From Bedellia somnulentella (Eukaryota > Arthropoda > Insecta > Lepidoptera > Bedelliidae): a stretch of 64,000 nt of DNA. The notes beneath the pieces were generated by a model. It saw only the letters and a program-made list of their open reading frames with translations, was not told where the DNA came from and did not search any database. The stretch is taken from contig OY755189.1 in NCBI GenBank assembly GCA_963576735.1, forward strand, positions 6,114,622 to 6,178,621, in the 5' to 3' direction. Both the position numbers and the translations under genes were made by a program. Of the stretch, positions 55,636 through 64,000 are shown in pieces; positions within the stretch are counted from its first letter, which is position 1; each line of letters starts with the position of its first letter.

Positions 55636-55973
55636 ATATAGTAAGGCATATAATAACAAATGTTGCCATTCTTCCAAAGTGTGTAAATATTACTTAAACA
55701 AATATACCAAATCCTGGCCAAGATCTGCAGTTTTGCCATAGCCAAATGCATGGTAGTTTTATTTTCACAGCCGCAAAACCGTAGCGTATTTATTAACTCT
55801 ACATAGCCAACTTGCTGATTTTTGCAGAACGATCATAATCATATAGGTATATATTTGAAGTTTTACGTTTTTGTGGTTAATGACTGAGACTAATAGCATG
55901 TATGACATGACTTTGGCCACATAGTTTATAAAGAAAGAAGTACTTAACTTTTTCTGCTGACCGCCATCGGCGG

Positions 55974-56262
55974 CGGCAAGGTGCGCACTGATTATGAGCG
56001 CAACCCGTTAGCTCATTTCGTGATCTAGCTGCACTTCCACTTCAAGGGTTTGTGACTGTTCTATTGACATTGTATCTCAAGCTTTCCATCAATCAAATAT
56101 CTCTCATGTTGCTGGATTTCGACTTCATGCGGCACTACGATGGGTACCGTTAGATCATCGTCTGTAGCGAGCCTGGTAGCGTTCTGGTGTTGGTTATCTC
56201 TGTTTGCATCACCCGCCACAACCTGAAAAGTCTCGGAACTCGAGACAACATGACAGTATTAG
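55974..56262. other. Coding-like fragments, unidentified
   Basis: On the minus strand, 56061-56262 is open for about 65 codons and ends 'EIQQHERYLIDGKLEIQC' plus Q and a stop. TTTTCAG upstream of GTTGTGGCG looks like a splice acceptor. The final Leu-x-Ile-x-Cys recalls Ig or MATH folds, but this is weak. On the plus strand 55974-56028 reads 'LTAIGGGKVRTDYERNPLAH' in an unusually GC-rich patch. I cannot assign either. Confidence 0.25.
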
Positions 56263-57667
56263 AACAAACTCAAGAATGGATTGGCTTAGCACAACTTAAT
56301 TATTAAATGACATTTTTTTTACTATACTCATATACCTAAGTTAATTATTAATTGCATCTGATTTAATATTTTGTCTATCATATATTGATAATATTTTATT
56401 ATCTATTTTTGTGTTTTAAATATTCAGAATAAATCAAGCAAAGTTCACGAAATGATCTGTAACCTAACAACTTTTAAATATTATGTTTATGTTCTCAATA
56501 AGAATTACAAATGATAGTCCTATCACTTAAAGTAATCTCTTCCTGACTTGCATGATGATGTCCGAAAATTATTAGTGATGATGGATAGATGCAATGGAGT
56601 AATAAGTATTTGCAATAATAATTATTGGTTAAAATTCCATTACCAATAATTAAACAATTCGTATCTTACTGCCGATGTCATGCGAAGTAACACGCGGGCG
56701 CCTTCGTTCGCGCCGCGGCATTTTTTAGAGGTCTGGTAATAGTGTTAATGCATTCGAATCGTGACACGACCCGACCCGACAGTAAAAATATTAACAATCA
56801 TATTAAAATAGATTTTAGCAAATGGCATAGCAATAGCATGCCTCATCCTGAATCTCATAAATTTGCATGCTAATTAAATTGTTAAAATTTCTGGGTAGAT
56901 GAACAACCAAAACACAGAAATATAAAAGTAATTATGTTTGGCTGCTAAAGAAACAAAACTAAACTAATCACCGAGTAACAGCTATATAACATCGATACTT
57001 TTAATCAAATATGTTCTATACTGTTGACTCTCGTTCGACGTTTCGTTGACTCGTTTTTTCCGTTCTGACTACCTCTTTTATGTGGTTTAATCCGAAGATT
57101 TGCATTTTTGAAATAAATTCCCTATAACTACAATCGCAGACTACTGCTATTCTAGTTATTATTAACTTTCCATACATATCGTCAAAACACGTTATTTGAA
57201 TTCGACAAAACACGTTATAACTCGAGAACCGTAACTCCAATTGCAAAAATAATCATTTTTTTCACCCCCTATACATCACCCCGTGGCTCCTGAAGTGGAT
57301 TTTACATAGGACCTTAGGGTCAAGGTCAAAAATTTTATTCAAATTTACTCCATGGACGACATATTTAACTTCGGGTGTAAATATCGTACTATTGAAAATT
57401 CAACTCACGCGTTGATAGAAAATCCTTCTTATGTACGTTACAAATAAAAAAACATTTTGGAACGCCAAACAATATACTTAGTTTAGCTCATAGACATTGT
57501 ATAAGTCAAGTGGAAAAGAATAGAAAAATATAACAGAAACTTAAATAAAATGGCGGAGGACCTGATTCTAGGAAAATATATCAATACACATTGGTTATGT
57601 GAATTTTCTAATCTTAATTGAAAGAGATTTATTCTACAGCAAACGACAGTGACTATTTTCGTTAAAT

Positions 57668-57735
57668 CTCTTATTAGTACCTCTGCCAATCCCTTCGGGG
57701 ATATTCGGCGTGAACGTTTATGTTATGTTTTTATC
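57668..57735 (+). repeat. SINE-B 3' end fragment
   Basis: CTCTTATTAGTACCTCTGCC, AATCCCTTCGGGGATATTCG, then GCGTGAACGTTTATGTTATG. Confidence 0.85.
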
Positions 57736-58008
57736 TTATCTCGATGGCAGGTCTAGCTAGGTTATTCTTACTACACAACACAACACACGAAACGTTACTA
57801 AAGAAAATGTATATATGTTTCTTTTAGCATTTTAACTTTTAACCCGTTATGCTAGGATACGAACTCATATGACTAGGACTTTTCTAAATGTAACATGTGG
57901 TAATAAAATCTTTCTGAATTATTTTCTTTTTCCATTTCAAGAAACAGTAACATACATGGTATACAGTAAAATTAATTGTGGGTACTTACGTTTATCGCAC
58001 TTCTGAAT

Positions 58009-58243
58009 TGTAATAAAACTCAGCTGCAACTGTACTAATTATTTTATTTTCCAACAATACACTTGATCTCCTTTACAGTCTACTTCTTCCTTCTACAACC
58101 GATTGAATGTGAATGATCGCCGATAACCGAATGAACTGTCTTTTATAACAAAACTACGCAGTGTTGCCAGTTATTACTGACAAATTAAACCGATGGAATC
58201 AATGAAATACAATATTAGTCTAGTTCAGCTACAAAACCCTACA
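58009..58243 (-). repeat. LTR (5' in inferred orientation)
   Basis: 235 bp, identical by eye to 50727-50961. Going inward on the minus strand it is followed by ATTCAGAAGTGCGATAAACG and a donor-like CGTAAGTAC, not by a TGG primer site. Confidence 0.8.
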
Positions 58244-58249
58244 TTAGAA

Positions 58250-58460
58250 TGAGATTTCTTACCGACAAATTCCGATTTATTACTACCCACGCGTAACCGC
58301 TCGTTCAATATTTTTTACCGCCCATTTAATTATTTTCCTACTCAATTATATATTCACTGATCCATTTCATTATTTTTTATTACTCATTTTTGTTTACTTT
58401 GCTGCTTAGTTTTAACTGCTGATCTAGTTATTTAACGTGCCATTTATAATTTTTAACTTA
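58250..58460 (-). repeat. Degenerate short-unit repeat array, right (inverted)
   Basis: TTTTTTACCGCCCATTTAAT then TATTTTCCTACTCAATTAT, the inverse of 50404-50440. It suggests the LTR element landed inside an older element with inverted ends. Confidence 0.6.
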
Positions 58461-58464
58461 CCAA

Positions 58465-59495
58465 AACCGCTATATACAACTGCCTCTTTAAATCAGTGCC
58501 TTTCAAATACTTGCATTTTTATTAAACAAAATTATATCAAAATATTGATTCTTGCATAACAGTTACCGATGACCATAATAAGAAAGCGTAGTAAATATTA
58601 ATCCTGCCAAGTTACCAACAACGTTGCCCTGTCATAAATGGAAACTAACATTTAGTGTTTATACAGCAAAAGTGTTAGCAATTGAAGCGTCTATTTTTAG
58701 CCAGTTCGATAACACGTCGGCGCCAGAAAGTCTGTCTGGCAAACTCGAACCTTGTGACTTGCAAATCGTCAACACATAAAATACCCATCAAGCGAACGGC
58801 CTAAGTGATTGTCGGTCAACTGAATATGAGCACTAAAGCACTGGGAATTTGAATAACGTGTTTGTTACTTCTGTTTTGTGGGACTTGTTCGAAATTTTGG
58901 CTTGGAAAATGATTTTTTGTGAGTTATGGAAAGGCGATAGATGAAGGATATATTTAGTGATCCGCCTTTGTCAAAGAATTATCATCCTCTTTTATTCTAA
59001 GATTTCGCATTTATTGTCCAAGCCCTTATGGATAAATAATTACAAGTAAATTAACATGTAATTTAAGGGAGATTTAAACAATGTGTAATTAGGTCTCCAA
59101 CGCGGAGAGCCTGTACAAGCGAGTGCTTTTTTGCCTCATTTACTTTGAAATAATGATTGTGGCATAATTTAAAATGAATCTTTTTCTGTGCGGCAAATTT
59201 GTTTTTAGGTATAATGTGTATAAGTAAAACACAACAATATGTTGTGCCAAATTCAATTCGACTATTGATAAGCCTACCACTACTTTTTTTTTAAAAAAGG
59301 TTGATGAGCAGCGGGGTTGCCTCCTTGACCGCCCATAAACCTAAAATACGTAATTTAATACTTATCATCTACGTGTCACATTTATTTCTACAATATTGTG
59401 CTGAACAATGAAACATGTGGTCATGTTCATAAAATTTATGGGAAACCGTTTAGGCGTTTAGTTCTAATCGTTATATACCATTACGGTTAGTTTAG
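58465..59495. other. Unassigned intergenic DNA
   Basis: Nothing recognised beyond a phrase near 59290-59335 (AAAAAAGGTTGATGAGC...GGGGTTGCC). Confidence 0.35.
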
Positions 59496-59497
59496 TT

Positions 59498-59568
59498 TAG
59501 TTAGAATTTCTTATTCCCTAGCTCTGGTTACCCCGTCAAGGGATTCATAGCCGTGTATGTATGTATGT
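59498..59568 (+). repeat. SINE-A 3' end
   Basis: GAATTTCTTATTCCCTAGCT, CTGGTTACCCCGTCAAGGGA, then CATAGCCGTG plus a TATG tail. Confidence 0.8.
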
Positions 59569-59992
59569 TATATAAACTCACTACATCATTCTCAATTAGG
59601 ATTAACAAGACTCAGTAAATTTTGGACAATGATACAAGAAAATATATGGTTTGAAAAAAAACTGATGATTTTAAATAGCTGCATTATACTCCAATTATTA
59701 AATATCCACAAAAGCGATCAATATATAAAGAAAAACTTAACAATAACAAAATTTCAAATTCAATGATATTATAATGGGAATGTTTATTACCATAACAGAT
59801 TTTAGAGTATAGCTTTTCCCAATTCTTCCTTTAAGTTTCATAGGAGGCAAAGTATGTGGCAAAATTAACGATGTATTCATAATTCCTTCATAGCTGCGAA
59901 TTGGATAATCTTGACATTTTTCATGATTCATTTAATAGTTTTAAGAAAAAAATGTTATGCATATAAATATTAATTGTACTTTTTTCTTATTA

Positions 59993-60243
59993 CATACATA
60001 CATACATATACTCACGGCTGTAAATCCCTAGAAGGGGTAGCCAGAGCTAAGGAATTAGAAATTCCTCAGCCACTTTTGGGAATGTGAGTGGGGAAAAGAT
60101 GGTAAAAATAAAGGTTGTTGGTGATGGGTCTCCAACCGCATCGCCCAAAAATCCCTTAGATGCCCCAATACCGATAGTCGCCTCTTACGTTCATCCACCG
60201 GAACAAATGGGGTAGTGCTATTCTAAGCCGAGACTACACAGCA
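59993..60243 (-). repeat. SINE-A, full length
   Basis: Minus orientation; close to consensus. Short ATTAC flanks on both sides. Confidence 0.88.
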
Positions 60244-60249
60244 TTACTA

Positions 60250-60545
60250 CATCAAAACACTAGGTAGTTAAGTATTAAGGCCAATCTAAAAAAAATAAGT
60301 AGTAGAACTTTCCGTTTGATCCGAAGTGTGCGATTCGATACCGCAAATAAACTTGAACCACATTCAGGCTTTGATGAGATCTAGGGCAAGCCTTCTCCAA
60401 CTTTACTGCTACCTTGACCTTAGCACGCGATCACTACGTAAAACTGAGCTTAAATCGCTACCTTGCATAATGCTTTTTAGTATGCCAAAATTGTGTATGG
60501 GATATCAAGCGTTTTATAATTTTATTTCATTTTTTATACACACTT
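60250..60545. other. Unassigned intergenic DNA
   Basis: An 85-codon plus frame starting at 60326 runs into the next SINE-A tail and is not recognised. Confidence 0.35.
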
Positions 60546-60552
60546 TAACATG

Positions 60553-60792
60553 CATACATACATACATATACTCACGGCTATAAATCCCTTAACGGGGTAG
60601 CTAGAGCTTTGGAATGAAAAAATCCTCAGCCACTTTTGGAAGTTGATTGGGAAAAGATGGTTACAATAAATGTTTTTGGTGACGGGTCTCCAACCACATC
60701 GCCCAAAAATCACTTAAAAAGCTCCCTATACTCCTTACGATCACCCACGAGTAGAAATGGGGTAGTGTTATTCTAAGCCGACACTACACGGC
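60553..60792 (-). repeat. SINE-A, near full length
   Basis: Minus orientation, (CATA)n tail to GCCGACACTACACGGC. A SINE-A scrap in plus orientation follows at 60868-60920. Confidence 0.87.
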
Positions 60793-60924
60793 CAACTTTT
60801 ACTGGGAACCATTATAGTTTAGGTAATCGATGGTGTCGTAAAAGCTAGTTGAAAATTAACGAAAACCTGTTTCTTTCCGTGGGTGCCGTAAGAGGTGAAT
60901 TAGAATTGGAAGCTTTGTAAGTAA

Positions 60925-61190
60925 AAAACATAACATAACATAAACGTTCACGCCGTTTATCCCCAAAGGGATTGGCAGAGGTACCAATACATCTGAACTC
61001 ACATGGCAGCGCCATCTAGTGTCCAGAGACGGTACCCATGTTTTTGCTTAGACAGTGTACTCACGTGATAGGGGGCAGGCCTATCGCCGTTTTGTACGAA
61101 TACACTGTCACATGACTAAGTACAACTCAGCCATGTGGGTTTCCTCACGATGTTTTCCCTCACCGTTAACAACCATGATAAATTAAAATT
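60925..61190 (-). repeat. SINE-B 3' part, well conserved
   Basis: Minus orientation: AACATAACATAAACGTTCAC, CCCCAAAGGGATTGGCAGAG, GATAGGGGGCAGGCCTATCG, then CCCTCACCGTTAACAACC. It ends before the tRNA-like head. Confidence 0.88.
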
Positions 61191-61211
61191 TTAAAATTGT
61201 AAGTAAATATT

Positions 61212-61352
61212 GAGCGATATTGCTGTAGCTGGAGACCAATCACAAAAACGTTTATATCACCATCTATTCCCCACTTAACTTAGGCTGAATGCTAATTATA
61301 ATGTTCTGGCTATTCCTTTGTGGGATTTATAGCCGTGATTTTATGTATGTGA
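61212..61352 (+). repeat. SINE-A, 5' truncated and diverged
   Basis: GAGCGATATTGCTGTAGCTG, GAGACCAATCACAAAAACG, then TTTATAGCCGTGATTTTATG. Confidence 0.7.
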
Positions 61353-61371
61353 TTATTTATATACTAATTTT

Positions 61372-61603
61372 ATGCTGTGTCGGCTTAGAATAGTACTACC
61401 CCATTTCTTCCGGTGGGTGTACGTAAGAGGCGACTAACGGTATTGGGGCTTTTTAGGGATTCTTGGGCAATGCGGTTGGAGACCCATCACCGACAACCTT
61501 TATTTCACCATGCAAGTTCCAAAAGTGGCTCAGGAATTTCTAATTCCCTAGCTCTGGCTACCCCTTTAAGGGGTTTATAGCCGTGAGTATATGTGTGTAT
61601 GTT
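61372..61603 (+). repeat. SINE-A, near full length
   Basis: GCTGTGTCGGCTTAGAATAG to TATAGCCGTGAGTATATG. Two short deletions. Confidence 0.88.
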
Positions 61604-61931
61604 TATCATATTAATTGTATTAAACACACTACCGATGTCAATATTAGTAAAATAAAACTTGCTTTAACTTGCAATCAGTTTGGATAGCAAATAGAAATGG
61701 ACTGATAAAGATCCTTAGTACAAAGAAACATCAATATTGAAAATAAAACATTGCAGACAATTTAGAAATTGGTTTTAATTATAGGATATTCCGTTACTAA
61801 AAGCTTTATAAAGCCTTTCATTATTTTATAGGAGCCTTTTTTGTTACTTTGTACGTATTTTTTTATTCTTTCAAGAATGTTTAGATCTATAAAAAAAAGT
61901 TTATTCAACATCAAAAACAACTTACAATTAA

Positions 61932-62970
61932 TCTATACTAATATTATAAAGCTGAAGAGTTTGTTTGTTTGAACGCTAGGATCTCAGGAACTGTCCAATC
62001 AAATTGAAAAATTATTTTTGTGTTGGATAGTCCATTTATTGAGGAAGGTTCTAGGCTATATTTTATCACGCTGCGACCAACAGGAGCAAACTATCAGCGA
62101 ATAATGTTGCAAAAACGGGGATAATTATTCATACTAAGGCTTCCGTTGTGTGCGCTGCGTAAACGGTTTAAGTTACCCAAAAAAAATGTATTAAAGAATT
62201 ACTTCTCTTTAAATGATATTAAAAAAATGCCCGCGACAGTATATGTCTAACTTTTAAGTTTCACTTACTATAACCATTTTTATGGTAAATAAATTTGGTC
62301 GAATTTAATGCATAATTGCCATAATGTTTTATCAACATAATATTAATCTTTATCCAAATAAATATGTTGTTGATTGAGAGTATTTAATTGAGAACAAAAT
62401 TGTCCTTGACATCACTTAATTTAAATAAACATCTTAGAAGATAATACAATTTTTAAATTACTCCGTAACAAAATTTACACGCGTGCATGAAGCGCAAGAC
62501 AAGACGCTGCGCTGCCGCTGGCCGGCGAGCGAGGTCACCTGCATGAGAAGCTTATGTTTAAGCCTTATACTATTAATATTATAAATGTGAAAGTTTAGAT
62601 GTTTGTTTGTTTGTAGCTAAATGAAGAAGACTATTTAAAATAAAACAGAACGTATTTAAAATAAAATTTACAGGAAGCCAGATAATGATCCCAATTCCCA
62701 AACACCATAGGACACTTTTTATCCCAGAAAAATTAAGAGATCAATAAATTTTATTAAAAAATAGTTATACAGACTAAGAATCAATGCTTAGTCGAAACTA
62801 CTATACTTATAAACTTAAAATTTATAAAGTGAAAAAATTGTGAGGGCATTATGAAAAACACCTTTTTTCTCATCGCATGACAGAGACCCTCAACAGGTCA
62901 GTTAAATATTTCAGTTTGTCGACGTGAAAGTCTACACTTTTGACAGTACGAAGTCTGTGGGGTCAGCTAG
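61932..62970 (+). mobile_element. Helitron, larger copy with internal extra segment
   Basis: Same ends as the 39.3-kb element (TCTATACTAATATTATAAAG preceded by A; GGTCAGCTAG followed by T). The first ~330 bp and last ~90 bp match that copy. About 600 bp (62262-62890) lie between, including CAGATAATGATCCCAATTCC, which is also hinted at near the 36.7-kb fragment, and a second Helitron-like 5' phrase at 62568. The extra segment may be ancestral and lost from the 437-bp copy, or captured. Confidence 0.82.
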
Positions 62971-63110
62971 TACTACTTAAAGCCCTTCCCTAAAAAAAGG
63001 GCAAAGTCCTGTAAACTTAGGATAAGTAGTAAACTAATCATACATATTGGCGTAAGTTACATAACAGAACAAGTAAAATAAAATATATATATCGACATGA
63101 TATATATATA

Positions 63111-63480
63111 GCGACATGATAGTCCAGTGGGTAGAACACCCGCCCGAAAACAGAAGGGCGTGAGTTCCAATCCTGGGACGGGCCTACACCAATTTGTCTT
63201 TTCTAAAGTCATATGTGTGGTTAATTTATCATGGTTGTTAACGGTGAGGGAAAACATCGTGAGGAAACCCACATGGCTGAGTTGTACTTAGTCATGTGAC
63301 AGTGTATTCGTACAAAACGGCGATAGGCCTGCCCCCTATCACGTGAGTATACTGTCTAAGCAAAACGTGGGTACCTTCTCTGGAAACTAGATGGCGCTTG
63401 CCATATGAGTTCAGAAGTATTGGTACCTCTGCCAACCCCTTCGGGGATAAACGGCGTGAACGTTTATGTTATTATGTTAT

Positions 63481-63482
<2 letters not shown>
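63111..63482 (+). repeat. SINE-B (tRNA-derived), full length
   Basis: Reference copy. Head GCGACATGATAGTCCAGTGG with an A-box-like start, then GAGTTCCAATCC as B box; CCTACACCAATTTGTC; 'GATAGGCCTGCCCCCTATCA'; ACTAGATGGCGCTTGCC; CCTCTGCCAACCCCTTCGGG; GGCGTGAACGTTTATG. About 370 bp. It runs directly into an (AT)n tract. Minus-strand open frame across it is incidental. Confidence 0.92.

Positions 63483-63545
<63 letters not shown>
63483..63545. repeat. (AT)n microsatellite
   Basis: About 31 uninterrupted TA units immediately after the SINE-B tail. Probably grew from the tail or from the TATATA target seen before the element (63083-63110). Confidence 0.95.
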
Positions 63546-63549
<4 letters not shown>

Positions 63550-63851
63550 GAATTTGTCAGATTTATTTTTTGATTGAAATAGAAAAAAAGAAAGTTTTTT
63601 TATTCAAACCCTTTTAGTCGGCTTAATCTCCAACTTTGGAGTTAAACAGAGACATGTTTATCTAATACCAGAAAATGTATTAACCCACTGATTTCATTAT
63701 TTGTTTCATCATAGCTTATAATGGAGGATATGCAAATTAAAAGCACCGGTGGTCCTTCTTTCACAAACCCTCTATAAATCAAAATAGTTATATTGCACTT
63801 TGTTGTCCTATGTAATGTCCTAAATGTTACCATAACATAACTTAAAAAATT

Positions 63852-64000
63852 TGCTGTGTAGTGTCGGCTTAGAATGGTACTATCCCATTTCTTCCCGTGG
63901 GTGCACGTAAGAGGCGACTAAGGATATTGGGGATTTTTAAGGGATTTTTGGGCGATGCGGTTGGAGACCCATCACCAAACACCTTTATTTTACCATCTTT
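63852..64000 (+). repeat. SINE-A, cut by window edge
   Basis: GCTGTGTAGTGTCGGCTTAG through CACCTTTATTTTACC. The rest is outside the window. Confidence 0.88.

Larger units (their letters stand above)
50727..58243 (-). mobile_element. LTR-flanked element without gag/pol (LARD-like), 7.5 kb
   Basis: Two LTRs of 235 bp, identical by eye, in direct orientation and with TGTAAT...CCTACA ends, enclose 7,047 bp. TTAG lies immediately outside both (50723-50726 and 58244-58247), while the inner flanks of the LTRs do not match. That favours one inserted unit over two solo LTRs. LTR signals (TATA then AATAAA) point to transcription on the minus strand. The interior has no frame resembling gag, protease, RT, RNase H or integrase. 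No clear primer binding site or polypurine tract was found, which is odd. The interior includes old SINE and LINE scraps and a minisatellite. Confidence 0.65.

Overview
This 64 kb window is AT-rich, gene-poor eukaryotic DNA, almost certainly from a lepidopteran (moth or butterfly). The reasons are dispersed repeats I recognise as characteristic of that order: fragments containing 'GTGCCCTCCGAAGCAC', 'GGCCATAGTCCACCACGCTGG' and 'CTTCCGGTGGGTGTACG'; Helitrons beginning TCTATACTAATATTATAAAG; LINE and SINE tails ending in (TATG)n or (CTTT)n; and a TTAA-flanked piggyBac element. I see no complete host protein-coding gene, no rRNA and no convincing functional tRNA gene. Almost every short open frame lies in, or across, a transposon copy. 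SINE-A, SINE-B, SINE-C, SINE-D and LINE-L below are my own labels, not database names.

Layout. 0-5.5 kb: a run of SINE-A copies and one tRNA-derived SINE-C. 5.6-7.4 kb: a complete miniature LTR retrotransposon (TRIM) inside an older retroposon. 8-12 kb: sparse, with isolated SINEs. 12.1-15.8 kb: a TIR element, the 3' end of a retroelement ORF, and an internally deleted piggyBac with a 5'UTR intron and a MITE inserted in its transposase. 15.8-17.1 kb: a local tandem duplication and old SINE fragments. 17-22 kb: SINE/LINE fragments and a 129-bp tandem duplication. 22.44-23.11 kb: a non-autonomous PIF/Harbinger element with a MADF-domain ORF. 23-37 kb: dense SINE-A/B/C, and at 31.9-32.3 kb the longest decayed LINE-L ORF. 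37.6-38.6 kb: a nest of inverted repeats. 39.3, 46.1 and 61.9 kb: three Helitrons with exact ends. 41.7-42 kb: a GC-rich patch that could be a host exon. 49.9 kb: a foldback MITE. 50.7-58.2 kb: two identical 235-bp LTRs, sharing an outer 4-bp duplication, enclose about 7 kb with no recognisable gag or pol and with a CCAAT-rich minisatellite. 58-64 kb: more SINEs, a Helitron and an (AT)n tract.

How the parts work together. Nothing here forms a host pathway. The biology is transposon ecology. SINE-A, SINE-B and LINE-L converge on the same 3' tail (CCCC-loop-GGGG hairpin, then GGCGTGA plus a tetranucleotide tail), which suggests that the LINE-L machinery mobilised both SINEs. The piggyBac, Harbinger, TRIM and 7.5-kb LTR element are all non-autonomous and would need trans-acting enzymes. 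All statements come from reading the sequence; no searches were run.
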